Part shown: piece by piece, positions 10,688 to 19,507 of the stretch
How positions within the stretch are numbered: position 1 is the stretch's first letter
Layout: each line of letters begins with the position of its first letter
Source: Serinibacter arcticus
Lineage (GTDB): Bacteria > Actinomycetota > Actinomycetes > Actinomycetales > Beutenbergiaceae
Assembly: GCF_003121705.1 (NCBI RefSeq)
Contig: NZ_PYHR01000002.1
Span: 558,001 to 622,000, forward strand
DNA length: 64,000 nucleotides
Direction: 5' to 3'
The notes under the pieces: model-generated
What the model was told of the DNA's origin: nothing
Database searches by the model: none
The model's input: only the letters and a program-made list of their open reading frames with translations
Program-made: the position numbers and the translations under genes

Positions 10688-11779
10688 TCAGCGCTTGCGG
10701 CGCGGCTGCGACTGCGTCCCGAGGTGCACGCCCGGCACGGTCGCGGTGACGCGCTCGGCCTCGGGCCGGACGTCGGCGCTCGAGACGGTGGTCTCCTCGC
10801 CGGAGGCCGCGCGCAGCGCCAGCACCTTCGCCGTGTGTTCGCGGTAGGCGGGCCGGCGCAGGCGGAGGGCGGCCTCGAGCGGAGTCGCGAGGAAGATCGA
10901 GGACGCCGTCGAGACGATCATGCCGATGAAGATCGACAGCGCGATGTCGCGCAGCGTGCCGGCCCCGAGGAGGAACGCGCCGACGAACAGGATCGAGCCG
11001 ACCGGCAGGATGCCGACGACGGACGTGTTGATCGAGCGGACGATCGTCTGGTTCACGGCGAGGTTGGAGGCCTCCTCGTACGTGACGCGCGACTGCTCGA
11101 GCACGTTCGCCGTGTTCTCGCGCACCTTGTCGAACACCACGACGGTGTCGTACAGGGAGTAGCCGAGGATCGTCAGCAGGCCGATGACGCTGGCCGGCGT
11201 GACCTCGAAGCCGATGCCGGCGTAGAGGCCCACCGTGACGATCAGGTCGTGGAGCAGCGCGACCAGGGCCGCCGCCGCCATGCTCCAGGTACGGAAGTAC
11301 AGCGCCATCACGAAGGCGACGAGGATCAGGAACACGACCAGACCCTGGATGGCCTTGGCGGTGATGTCCGCCCCCCAGCTCGGGCCGATGAACGAGGACG
11401 TCACGGCGCTCGGCTCGACCTCGTAGGCCTCCGCCAGCGCGTCGCGCACCTGGTCGGTCTGCTGCTGCGTCAGCTCCTCCGTCTGGATCCGGACGCTGCT
11501 GCCACCGACGACGGAGACCCGGGCGACCTGCTCGGAGTCGACGTTGGTCAGCACCTCGCGGGCCGGCTCCGCCGACGTCGTGGCCGCGTTGGAGACGGTG
11601 AACTCCGAACCGCCGCGGAACTCGATGCCGACGTTGAGGCCGCGCACCGCGAGGAGCAGGCCGGACAGGATCACGAGGCAGGCGGCCGCGATGAACCACA
11701 CGCGGCGACGGCCGACGATGTTGTAGCTGCGCTTGCCCGTGTAGAGGTCGTTGCCCAGGCGGGCGAACTGGCCGGCCAT
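10688..11779 (-). CDS. secF: protein translocase subunit SecF
   Basis: A 363-residue membrane protein that works with SecD to help drive Sec-dependent export using the proton gradient. Visible are the first membrane segment (VWFIAAACLVILSGLLLAV), the periplasmic entry motif GIEFRGGSEF, five further membrane helices, and the conserved GYSLYDTVVVFDKVREN followed by NQTIVRSINTS. The tail is basic (QPRRKR). Its ATG shares one A with the secD stop codon (TGATG), so translation is coupled. Confidence 0.97.
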   Translation of the reverse strand: MAGQFARLGNDLYTGKRSYNIVGRRRVWFIAAACLVILSGLLLAVRGLNVGIEFRGGSEFTVSNAATTSAEPAREVLTNVDSEQVARVSVVGGSSVRIQTEELTQQQTDQVRDALAEAYEVEPSAVTSSFIGPSWGADITAKAIQGLVVFLILVAFVMALYFRTWSMAAAALVALLHDLIVTVGLYAGIGFEVTPASVIGLLTILGYSLYDTVVVFDKVRENTANVLEQSRVTYEEASNLAVNQTIVRSINTSVVGILPVGSILFVGAFLLGAGTLRDIALSIFIGMIVSTASSIFLATPLEAALRLRRPAYREHTAKVLALRAASGEETTVSSADVRPEAERVTATVPGVHLGTQSQPRRKR

Positions 11780-13905
11780 CAGCGGTTCTCCTCGGTCGTG
11801 TCGGTGCCGGTCGCGGGGACCGTGGCGCCCGTGTCGGGTGCGCCGTCCTGCGTGGTGAGCGGGGGGTCGAGCTCGCCCTCGGCCTCGGCGGCCGCAGCCG
11901 CCTCGGCGCGAGCGGCGTCGGCCTTGCGCTCGGCGATGGTGCGCGTGTCCGCCTGGACGGCGATCGCGGCGCGCTCCGCCGTGGTGCGGGCCCGGCCGCG
12001 GCCGGCGTAGGCCGCCACGGACGCCCCGAGGTGGACGGGGTCGAGGCCGGAGAAGCGGTGGCCCTGCCCGAAGAACTTCGTGCGGACGAGCAGCTTCATC
12101 AGCGGGTGGGTGAAGAGGATGACGACGACGAGGTCGATCACCGTCGTCAGACCGAGGGTGAACGCGAAGCCGCGGACACCGCCGACCGCGATGAAGTAGA
12201 GGATGACGGCGGCCAGCACGTTCACGCCGTCGGAGGCGAGGATCGTGCGGCGGGCCCGCAGCCAGCCGTGGTCGACGGCGGCCTGCAGCGTCCGGCCCTC
12301 ACGCACCTCGTCGCGGATGCGCTCGAAGTAGACGATGAACGAGTCCGCGGTGACGCCGATCGCGAGGATCAGGCCGGCGACGCCGGGGAGCGAGAGGCGG
12401 TAGCCCTGCCACCACGACAGGAGCAGGATCACGCCGTACGTCAGGGCGCCGGCGACCACGAGGCTGGCGACGGTGACGATGCCGAGCCCGCGGTACTGCA
12501 GGAAGGAGTAGCCGAGCACCAGGACGATGCCGATGCCGCCAGCGAGCAGACCGCGCTGGAGCTGCTCCGAGCCGAGGGTCGCGCTGATCTGCTCCTGCGA
12601 CTGCACCTCGAAGGTGATCGGCAGCGAACCGAAGTTCAGCTGGTTGGCGAGCGCGGTGGCCTCGGCCCGGGTGAACGGGTTGCCGGTCGGACCGCTGATC
12701 TGCGCCTCGCCGTTGGGGATCGGCGTGTCGACCGACGGGGCCGAGATGACCAGGCCGTCGAGCACGATCGCGAACTGGTTCAGCGGCGGCTGGCCCACGA
12801 GGGAGGCGAGACGCGTGGTCACGTCGCGGAACTTGTCCCCGCCCGCGTTCGTGAAGTTCATCTGCACGACCGGGACGTTGGTCGCGGTCCCGGTCGACGT
12901 GGTCTGGAAGCCCATCTGGGCGCCCGTGAGGTCCTGGCCGGTGAGCTCGGCCGGGCCGACGATGTACTTGCTGATGCCGTCGGGCGAGCAGGCCACGAGC
13001 GGCTGCTCGAGGGCATCGTCGCTTGCGCCGATGCGGTTCTCGGGCAGCGTGCAGTCGAGGCGGTAGAAGTCGTAGTAGACCTGCTCGGTGATCCAGGCGA
13101 CGTCGCTCGCGCTGGTCGGCTCGGTGGCCGGGGTGTTCGAGAGCTCGCCGTCGCCGTCGGCGTCCGCGACGCTGAACGCCGCGGCGTCGATCTCCTCCTG
13201 CGTGGGCGGGGTGACCGGCGCGACGGGGGCGTCGGTGCCGTCTTCGGTGGCCGTCTCGCTCGGCGCCTCGGTGGGCGTCTCGGTGGCCGTCTCCGTCGCG
13301 GTCTCGGCGGCGGCCTCGGCCGGCATCGCGCCGTCGGCGCTGGTGTCGTCCGAGGCACCCTCCGACGGGCTCTCGGGCGCGGGGGCCTCGGTCGGGGCCG
13401 GCGAACCGGGGGCGGCCGGGTCCGTCAGGGCCGGGTCGGTGGCACCCGCCGCGGCCTCGGCGTCGGCCTGGGCCTGCGCGAGGGCGGCGATGTCGATCGG
13501 ACCGGGGTTCGCGACGGCGAGCACCGTCCGCATGCGCATCTGGGCCGAGGCGGTGATGAGGGACACCGTCGTGTCGTCGACCTCGCCCGGGATTCCGACG
13601 ACGATGTTGCTGCCGCCCTGGCTCGTGATCTCGGCCTCGGCGACGCCGGAGCCGTCGACGCGCTGACGGATGATCGCGATGGCCTGGTTCACGTCCTCGG
13701 ACGTGACCTGCTGGCCGTCGTCGGCCCGCGGCGTGAGGATCAGCTGCGTGCCGCCCTCGAGGTCGAGCGCGAGGCTGGGCGAGAACGAGGCCCCGCCCTC
13801 CTCGTCGCCACCGTTGATCGTTCCGAAGCCCACCGTCCCGTACACCGCCACGAGGAGCAGGAGCAGGAAGTACAGCGGGCGTGCAACCGAGCTACGTCGT
13901 GCCAC
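11779..13905 (-). CDS. secD: protein translocase subunit SecD with Thr/Glu/Ala-rich insert
   Basis: A 708-residue partner of SecF. An N-terminal membrane helix (PLYFLLLLLVAVYGTVGF) precedes LDLEGGTQLILTPRA and the P1 domain (IIRQRVDGSGVAEAEI). Residues roughly 150-235 are a low-complexity insert rich in Ala, Glu, Thr and Pro (repeats of TATET and TEAPSE type) that interrupts the external domain. The five C-terminal helices contain TADSFIVYFERIRDEVREG and end in a charged Ala/Glu tail. Acidic or Thr/Pro-rich inserts at this place are common in actinobacterial SecD. yajC lies 68 bases upstream. Confidence 0.96.
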   Translation of the reverse strand: MARRSSVARPLYFLLLLLVAVYGTVGFGTINGGDEEGGASFSPSLALDLEGGTQLILTPRADDGQQVTSEDVNQAIAIIRQRVDGSGVAEAEITSQGGSNIVVGIPGEVDDTTVSLITASAQMRMRTVLAVANPGPIDIAALAQAQADAEAAAGATDPALTDPAAPGSPAPTEAPAPESPSEGASDDTSADGAMPAEAAAETATETATETPTEAPSETATEDGTDAPVAPVTPPTQEEIDAAAFSVADADGDGELSNTPATEPTSASDVAWITEQVYYDFYRLDCTLPENRIGASDDALEQPLVACSPDGISKYIVGPAELTGQDLTGAQMGFQTTSTGTATNVPVVQMNFTNAGGDKFRDVTTRLASLVGQPPLNQFAIVLDGLVISAPSVDTPIPNGEAQISGPTGNPFTRAEATALANQLNFGSLPITFEVQSQEQISATLGSEQLQRGLLAGGIGIVLVLGYSFLQYRGLGIVTVASLVVAGALTYGVILLLSWWQGYRLSLPGVAGLILAIGVTADSFIVYFERIRDEVREGRTLQAAVDHGWLRARRTILASDGVNVLAAVILYFIAVGGVRGFAFTLGLTTVIDLVVVILFTHPLMKLLVRTKFFGQGHRFSGLDPVHLGASVAAYAGRGRARTTAERAAIAVQADTRTIAERKADAARAEAAAAAEAEGELDPPLTTQDGAPDTGATVPATGTDTTEENR

Positions 13906-13973
13906 CGGGGTCTACCTTCGCAATCATGCGGTCCGGAGGCCGTGCAGCCGCCGGAGAGTCAGTTGGGGGTCCG

Positions 13974-14456
13974 TCAGCGCGGGTCGTCGGGCGTCGTGCC
14001 CTCGTCGGGCGTCGTCGGCCGGTCGTCGGCCTGGGCCGCGCCGTCGCGGCCGCCGGGGGGCGTGATCTGGTCGGCGGCGTACGCGCCGAACTCGGGGTCG
14101 GAGGTCGTCCCGGCCTCGAGGGCCTCCTCGGCCTCGACCTCCACGATCGGGGCCCGCCCGAAGGCGGCGTCCGCGGCGGCGGAGAACTGCGGCGGCACCG
14201 CCTGGATCGCTGCGACGACCCACGTCGAGCGGGAGCCGCCCGACTCGATCGTGACCGCGTCCCCGTCCTTGGCGACGACGACACCGAGCTGACCCGAGGC
14301 CGTCATGACCTCGGAGCCGGGCCCGAGGTTGGAACGGAAGTCGGTCATCGACCCCTGCTGCTTGCGGTTGCGACGACTCATGAAGAACAGGCCCACGACG
14401 GCGAGGACGAGAACTCCGATGAGCAGCACGTTGGAGCTGCCGCCTTCTGCAAACAT
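13974..14456 (-). CDS. yajC: preprotein translocase accessory subunit YajC
   Basis: A 160-residue protein with one N-terminal membrane helix (VLLIGVLVLAVVGLFFM) followed by the basic SRRNRKQQGS and the YajC core (FRSNLGPGSEVMTASGQLGV, then TIESGG). The last ~70 residues are an acidic, Pro/Asp-rich tail not found in short homologues. It is the first gene of yajC-secD-secF. A GAAGGATCACCT stretch just upstream of ATG 14456 may serve as the ribosome site. Confidence 0.93.
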   Translation of the reverse strand: MFAEGGSSNVLLIGVLVLAVVGLFFMSRRNRKQQGSMTDFRSNLGPGSEVMTASGQLGVVVAKDGDAVTIESGGSRSTWVVAAIQAVPPQFSAAADAAFGRAPIVEVEAEEALEAGTTSDPEFGAYAADQITPPGGRDGAAQADDRPTTPDEGTTPDDPR

Positions 14457-14495
14457 TGGTGAGGTGATCCTTCGTCGGGGAGTGAGCCGCCCACG

Positions 14496-14501
14496 AGTCT
14501 A
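14496..14501 (-). promoter_or_regulatory. candidate -10 box of yajC-secD-secF
   Basis: TAGACT on the minus strand, about 40 bases upstream of the yajC start and downstream of the ruvB stop, would drive the Sec operon separately from ruvCAB. Confidence 0.45.
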
Positions 14502-14563
14502 GGTGACGTGTCGCGCGGCGGCGCACCGAGCGGCCCCGCGGCCCCGACGGGCGGGGCCAGCCG

Positions 14564-15607
14564 TCAGTCGAAGAGGCGCGAGGGACCCGAGTCCGGCACC
14601 GGCAGCCCGAGGTGTTCCCACGCCGCGGGCGTCGCCACACGACCCCGGGGCGTGCGGGACAGGAAGCCCTCGCGCAGCAGGAACGGCTCGGCGACGGTCT
14701 CGACCGTCTCGGGCTCCTCGCCGATGGCCATCGCGATCGACGTCAGGCCGACGGGTCCGCCGGCGAACCGGGTGCAGAGCGTGCGCAGCACGGCGCGGTC
14801 GAGCCTGTCGAGCCCGCGCGGATCGACCTCGAAGACCGTCAGGGCGGCGTGCGCGGCCGCGACGTCGGCGACGCCGGTCCCCCGCACCTGCGCCCAGTCC
14901 TGCACACGGCGCAGCAGCCGGTTGGCGATGCGTGGCGTGCCCCGCGAACGTCCCGCGATCTCGTGCCCCGCCTCCTCCTCCAGCGGGATGCCCAGCAGCC
15001 GGGCGGAGCGCGACAGCACGCGCTCGAGATCCTCGACCTCGTAGAAGTCCATGTGGCCGGTGAAGCCGAAGCGGTCGCGCAGCGGCGCCGGCAGCAGCCC
15101 GGCCCGGGTGGTCGCCCCGACCACGGTGAAGGGCGGCAGCGACAGCGGGATCGCCGTCGCACCGGCCCCCTTGCCGACCACGACGTCGACGCGGAAGTCC
15201 TCCATCGCGAGGTAGAGCATCTCCTCCGCCGGCCTGGCGAGCCGGTGGATCTCGTCGATGAACAGGACGTCGTTCTCCTGCAGCGAGGACAGGATCGCGG
15301 CGAGGTCGCCGGCGTGCGTGATGGCCGGACCGGACGTCAGCCGCAGCGCCGCCCCGACCTCGCCGGCGATGATCATGGCGAGCGTGGTCTTGCCGAGTCC
15401 GGGCGGACCCGACAGCAGCACGTGGTCAGGGGGACGCCGTCGTGCCACCGCGGCGTCCAGGACGAGCGAGAGCTGGTCGCGCACGACGCGCTGACCCACG
15501 AACTCCGCCAGGCGCCGGGGGCGGAGCGCAGCCTCGGCGGCGCGCTCGATCTCGTCGGCCTCGGCGGCCAGGACAGCCTCGAGGCCGCGGGCGCCGTCGT
15601 CAGCCAC
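14564..15607 (-). CDS. ruvB: Holliday junction branch-migration ATPase RuvB
   Basis: A 347-residue AAA+ motor that works with RuvA at Holliday junctions. It shows [12 protein letters not shown], Walker [10 protein letters not shown], Walker B FIDEIHRL, sensor GATTRAG with APLRDRFGF, the arginine-bearing [17 protein letters not shown], and the winged-helix end [17 protein letters not shown]. The GTG at 15607 is preferred because it overlaps the ruvA stop by eight bases, as is usual in ruvAB; a longer version starting 33 bases upstream is possible. Confidence 0.96.
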   Translation of the reverse strand: MADDGARGLEAVLAAEADEIERAAEAALRPRRLAEFVGQRVVRDQLSLVLDAAVARRRPPDHVLLSGPPGLGKTTLAMIIAGEVGAALRLTSGPAITHAGDLAAILSSLQENDVLFIDEIHRLARPAEEMLYLAMEDFRVDVVVGKGAGATAIPLSLPPFTVVGATTRAGLLPAPLRDRFGFTGHMDFYEVEDLERVLSRSARLLGIPLEEEAGHEIAGRSRGTPRIANRLLRRVQDWAQVRGTGVADVAAAHAALTVFEVDPRGLDRLDRAVLRTLCTRFAGGPVGLTSIAMAIGEEPETVETVAEPFLLREGFLSRTPRGRVATPAAWEHLGLPVPDSGPSRLFD

Positions 15608-16208
15608 GCGGCACCCCGGCCAGCTCGCGGAGCGCGGCACGCAGGATGCCGGCGGCGTCGTCGCCTGACGCCTCCCCGCGCTCGGTCACGGCCGTGACGG
15701 CGGACTCCGCGGCCCTGGCGTTCCAGCCCAGGCCGACGAGGGCCTCGACGACGTCCGGACCGATGCCCGCGACGACGACGGGTGCCGGCTCGACGCCGTC
15801 ACCGGTCACGGCGCCGAGCTTGCCGGCGAGCTCGAGCACCATGCGCTGCGCCCCCTTGCGGCCGATGCCGGGGACGCGGCACAGCGCCGCCAGGTCCTCC
15901 CCCGCGACCGCACGTCGGAGAGCGTCGGGCGTGTGGACCGCCAGCGCGGCCAGGGCGAGCCGCGGACCCACGCCGCTCACCGACATCAGCGTCTCGAACA
16001 CGTCGCGCTCGTCGGCGTCGGCGAACCCGAACAGCGTCATCGAGTCCTCGCGGACGACGAACGCGGTGTGCAGGCTCGCCGTCGCCCCGAGCCGCAGGCC
16101 GGCGAGCGTGGCCGGCGTGGCCAGCACCTTCATCCCCAGCCCGGAGGCGAGGACGACGGCGTGGTCGAGACCGATCGTGAGGACCTCGCCCCGCACCAGC
16201 GCGATCAT
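15600..16208 (-). CDS. ruvA: Holliday junction DNA-binding protein RuvA
   Basis: A 202-residue protein. The OB-fold begins [13 protein letters not shown]; two helix-hairpin-helix motifs follow ([16 protein letters not shown] and [19 protein letters not shown]), then a flexible linker and the C-terminal RuvB-binding helices ([19 protein letters not shown]). ATG 16208 has a near-perfect ribosome site, GGAAGGAGTT. It lies between ruvC and ruvB in one operon. Confidence 0.96.
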   Translation of the reverse strand: MIALVRGEVLTIGLDHAVVLASGLGMKVLATPATLAGLRLGATASLHTAFVVREDSMTLFGFADADERDVFETLMSVSGVGPRLALAALAVHTPDALRRAVAGEDLAALCRVPGIGRKGAQRMVLELAGKLGAVTGDGVEPAPVVVAGIGPDVVEALVGLGWNARAAESAVTAVTERGEASGDDAAGILRAALRELAGVPRG

Positions 16209-16285
16209 GGAACTCCTTCCGCCGGCGCGACGGCCGGCTCGGCCCCGAACCGTCGGGGCGAACACCTGTACGAACTGCGTCCAGG

Positions 16286-17002
16286 TTAGCGCCCCACGGG
16301 ACCCCGTGCCGGAGCGACGCGCCGACCCTGCCGGCGGGAGCGCCGCTCGGCCTCCAGCCACAGCGCCTGGGCCGCCGTGACGCCCGTCGTCGACGACGTC
16401 GAGGCTGAGGGTCCGGCCGCGGGGGCGGGCGCCGAGGCGGGCCGACGGCCGACCGGCGAGCGCCACGCGTGGCAGATCGCGAGGGCGAGCGCGTCGGCGG
16501 CGTCGGCGGGTCGGGGCGGGCTGTCGAGGCCGAGGATCCGGGTGACCATCGTGGTCACCTGCTCCTTCTCGGCCCGCCCGTTCCCGGTGATCGCGGCCTT
16601 GACCTCGCTGGGCGTGTGGAGCTCGACGGGGATGCCCCGCCGCGCGGCCGCCACCATCGCGAGGCCCGCGACCTGGGCCGTGCCCGTGACGGTGGAGACG
16701 TTGGACTGCGCGAAGACGCGCTCGACGGCGACGGCGTCGGGCTCGAGCCGGTCCATCCAGTCCTCGATCTCGGAGCTGATGCGCAGCAGCCGGAGCTCCA
16801 GCGGGGTGTCGGGCGAGCTGGTGGCCACCCCGACGTCGACGATCCGCACGACGCGACCGCCGGTGGAGGTCACGGCCCCCAGGCCGCACCGCGTGAGGCC
16901 GGGATCCACACCGAGGATCGTGCGGCCGCGCTCGCGGGCCGGGACGCGCACGGCGGGGGCCGCGGCGGCGGACGGATCGAGGGACGGGCTCACGCTCGCC
17001 AC
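16286..17002 (-). CDS. ruvC: crossover junction endodeoxyribonuclease RuvC
   Basis: A 238-residue Holliday junction resolvase. The RNase H-like catalytic residues are visible: Asp in [12 protein letters not shown], Glu in [13 protein letters not shown], and the acidic pair in [14 protein letters not shown]. Residues beyond about 185 are a Pro/Ser/Arg-rich tail ending [16 protein letters not shown], longer than in E. coli RuvC. GTG 17002 gives the longest frame; a GTG nine bases later is equally possible. It heads ruvC-ruvA-ruvB. Confidence 0.94.
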   Translation of the reverse strand: MASVSPSLDPSAAAAPAVRVPARERGRTILGVDPGLTRCGLGAVTSTGGRVVRIVDVGVATSSPDTPLELRLLRISSEIEDWMDRLEPDAVAVERVFAQSNVSTVTGTAQVAGLAMVAAARRGIPVELHTPSEVKAAITGNGRAEKEQVTTMVTRILGLDSPPRPADAADALALAICHAWRSPVGRRPASAPAPAAGPSASTSSTTGVTAAQALWLEAERRSRRQGRRVAPARGPVGR

Positions 17003-17055
17003 TCTCGCACGCGGGGCGCCCGGCGCGGCGACGTCGACACGCCGGGCGGGAACGC

Positions 17056-17817
17056 TCAGTCCTCGGCGTCCAGCTCGGCCATGACCTCGTCGGAGGCGTC
17101 GAAGTTCGCGAACACCGTCTGCACGTCGTCGGAGTCCTCGAGCGCGTCGATCAGGCGCAGCACCTTGCGGGCGCCCTCGACGTCGACGTCGACCTCGACG
17201 GACGGGAGGAAGACCGCCTCGGCGGAGTCGTAGTCGAGCCCCGCTTCCTGGACGGCCTTGCGGACGGCGACGAAGTCGCTGGCGGCGCTGATGACCTCGA
17301 AGGACTCACCGAGGTCGTTGACCTCCTCCGCCCCCGCGTCGAGCACGGCCACGAGGACGTCGTCCTCGGTCAGGCCGTCGGTCTTCGGCACGACGACGAC
17401 GCCGCGGCGCGAGAACAGGTAGGCCACGCTGCCGGGGTCGGCGAGCGAGCCGCCGTTGCGGCTGAACGCGAGGCGGACGTCGGCCGCGGCGCGGTTCTTG
17501 TTGTCCGTCAGGCACTCCACCAGGACCGCGATGCCGCCGGGGCCGTAGCCCTCGTACATGATCGTGTCGTACTGCGCCCCACCGGCCTCCTGGCCGGACC
17601 CGCGCTTGAGGGCACGGTCGATGTTGTCGTTGGGGACCGAGGTCTTCTTGGCCTTCTGGATCGCGTCGAAGAGCGTCGGGTTGCCCGCGGGGTCACCGCC
17701 GCCCGTGCGCGCGGCCACCTCGATGTTCTTCACGAGCTTCGCGAAGAGCTTGCCGCGCTTGGCGTCCTTCGCGGCCTTCTGGTGCTTCGTGGTGGCCCAC
17801 TTGGAGTGACCCGACAT
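17056..17817 (-). CDS. YebC/PmpR family protein
   Basis: A 253-residue member of the YebC/TACO1 family, known either as transcription regulators or as factors easing ribosome stalling at proline runs. It starts [20 protein letters not shown] and has the family block [20 protein letters not shown] with [16 protein letters not shown]. It sits just upstream of ruvC, the usual actinobacterial place. Which of the two proposed roles applies here cannot be told from sequence. Confidence 0.95.
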   Translation of the reverse strand: MSGHSKWATTKHQKAAKDAKRGKLFAKLVKNIEVAARTGGGDPAGNPTLFDAIQKAKKTSVPNDNIDRALKRGSGQEAGGAQYDTIMYEGYGPGGIAVLVECLTDNKNRAAADVRLAFSRNGGSLADPGSVAYLFSRRGVVVVPKTDGLTEDDVLVAVLDAGAEEVNDLGESFEVISAASDFVAVRKAVQEAGLDYDSAEAVFLPSVEVDVDVEGARKVLRLIDALEDSDDVQTVFANFDASDEVMAELDAED

Positions 17818-18022
17818 GGTTCCCCGCTTCCGTCTGGTGGTGTCGACGCGCCAGGGACGGTGCCGCGTGACCGACCCCGGTCAGCGCCCCGTCCGGAGGA
17901 GCTGCCGGTGCCACCCGCACCTCCGAGGCGACCTCGGGGCGGAACGCGGTGGCGAGCAGCGCCTGCTGACGTACGGCGACGATCCTACTGGCAACCCGCG
18001 CGAGAACCTCGACCCCGGGGCC

Positions 18023-18649
18023 TCACGGGGCCGCGTCCGGCTCGCCGTCGCGCTCGGACGCGGCGCCCCGGGGGTCGAGGTCGCCCAGGTCGCGCACCGG
18101 GCCCGGCCACGCCCCGCCGTCCACGGGCAGCCGGGCGAGCACCTCGCTGACGAGGTCGGGCAGCTCGCTCGGGAACACCTCCACCCCGAGCGTCCGCAGG
18201 TCGGCGACGGACCACCAGCCGAGCTCGTCGACGAACGAGCGCTCGACGGCGGTCCAGCCGGCCGTGCTCAGCTCGCCGGCCTCGGGCGCGGCCGCCGTCA
18301 GCCGGTGCACGTAGAACACCTCGTGCTGCCTGACGTCGCGCGCGAAGAAGTCGAACACCGCCGACCGCCGCGCGACGGGTCCGATCAGGGTGTCGGGGTC
18401 GACGACCAGACCGGTCTCCTCGAGCACCTCCCGGGCCGCCGCCCGGGCGGGGGTCTCGCCGTCGTCGATGCCTCCCCCGACGGTGAACCACCAGGTGCGG
18501 TCGGGCTGGTCGGCGTCGTGCGCGCGGACCAGCAGGACGCGGTCCTCGGCGTCGAGCAGCAGGACGCGGGCGGCGTGCCGGAACGGGAGTCCGTCCTCGC
18601 CGATGCGCCAGCCCTCACCGGGCTGGGCGGTCTCGCCCTGGTCCGTCAT
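18023..18649 (-). CDS. Nudix hydrolase
   Basis: A 208-residue Nudix pyrophosphohydrolase. The Nudix box is complete: GGGIDDGETP, six residues, then REVLEETGL, with all four metal-binding Glu positions filled. It starts MTDQGETAQPGEGWRIGEDG and the N-terminal strand reads ARVLLLDAEDRVLLVRAHD. The substrate is not predictable. It lies 205 bases upstream of yebC on the same strand; the gap shows no gene. Confidence 0.88.
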   Translation of the reverse strand: MTDQGETAQPGEGWRIGEDGLPFRHAARVLLLDAEDRVLLVRAHDADQPDRTWWFTVGGGIDDGETPARAAAREVLEETGLVVDPDTLIGPVARRSAVFDFFARDVRQHEVFYVHRLTAAAPEAGELSTAGWTAVERSFVDELGWWSVADLRTLGVEVFPSELPDLVSEVLARLPVDGGAWPGPVRDLGDLDPRGAASERDGEPDAAP

Positions 18650-18816
18650 CGGTCGCGCTCGGTGCGGCGACGCCGGACGACGGCGACGGCGACGGCGTGG
18701 TCCCCCGACCCGGGGACCGCTGCGGTGGCGAGGTCGGTGGACACGTCGTCGAGCCTAGCCGCGGGGCGCACCCGGGCACGGGAACACCTCGACCTGCGCC
18801 CGTCCACGCCCCTGGG

Positions 18817-18822
18817 TAGTGT
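18817..18822 (+). promoter_or_regulatory. -10 box of leaderless gene at 18830
   Basis: TAGTGT lies seven bases before the ATG at 18830, the same arrangement seen for relA, guaB1 and others in this window. Confidence 0.5.
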
Positions 18823-18829
18823 CGAAGCG

Positions 18830-19495
18830 ATGCGCCCCGTCGGACCTGCTGATGTGCTGCCCGTCGCCCGGACCCTCGCGCGGGCCTTCGCCCCCGGCCG
18901 CGGTGCGGTGAGGCGGACCCTCGCCGTCGCGGCGATCCCGTTCTGGCTGCTGGGAGTGCTGCTGCTGCCCGGGTACGTCCACCACCGCCGTCGCATCGTG
19001 CTGCGGGTCGCGCCCCGCGGGGGGCGCGGGGTGCGCGCGTACGGACTGCGGGCGCTGGTGCTCGTCGCCGTCGTGACCGCCCTCGCCGTCCTCGCCGCGA
19101 CCTCCCCGGTCGCCGCGGCGATCGGGCTCGGTCTCGTCGCGGTCACGTGGCTGCTGGTGGTCGTCGGGCTCCTGGTGATGATGCCGAGCACGATCGAGGC
19201 GCTCGGCGCCTCGGCGCGCGTGCCGTCCAGCCCGCAGGCGCGCGCGACGGACCGCGAGCGACTGCGACAGGTCGGGTGGACCGTGGACTCCGCCGCCTCG
19301 CTCGAGCCCTCGGGCGGGCTGCAGCTCATGCGGGACCACCTCGCCGCCACGCTGCCGGCGGGCGCCGTGGTCACCGCCACGGCGGCCACGGGCAAGCACG
19401 CCCGCGTCTACACGCGCCTGGGATTCACGCCGCTGCTCTCCCAGCCGCTCAGGCTGACGCACCGGGTGCGGGAGGGCGGCGCCGGGGCGTCGTGA
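18830..19495 (+). CDS. membrane protein with GNAT-like termini
   Basis: A 221-residue protein I cannot assign. The first ~20 residues (PADVLPVARTLARAFAPG) read like the first helix of a GNAT acetyltransferase, and the last ~40 (ATGKHARVYTRLGFTPLL) like its final strand region. Between them, where the acetyl-CoA site would be, there are instead about three hydrophobic segments (AVAAIPFWLLGVLLLPGYV, ALVLVAVVTALAVLAA, VAVTWLLVVVGLLVMM) separated by a basic stretch. So it is either a GNAT-derived membrane protein without the catalytic core or a chance resemblance. It is convergent with the PrsW-like gene. Confidence 0.6.
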   Translation: MRPVGPADVLPVARTLARAFAPGRGAVRRTLAVAAIPFWLLGVLLLPGYVHHRRRIVLRVAPRGGRGVRAYGLRALVLVAVVTALAVLAATSPVAAAIGLGLVAVTWLLVVVGLLVMMPSTIEALGASARVPSSPQARATDRERLRQVGWTVDSAASLEPSGGLQLMRDHLAATLPAGAVVTATAATGKHARVYTRLGFTPLLSQPLRLTHRVREGGAGAS

Positions 19496-19507
19496 GGGCG
19501 AGGCTTC

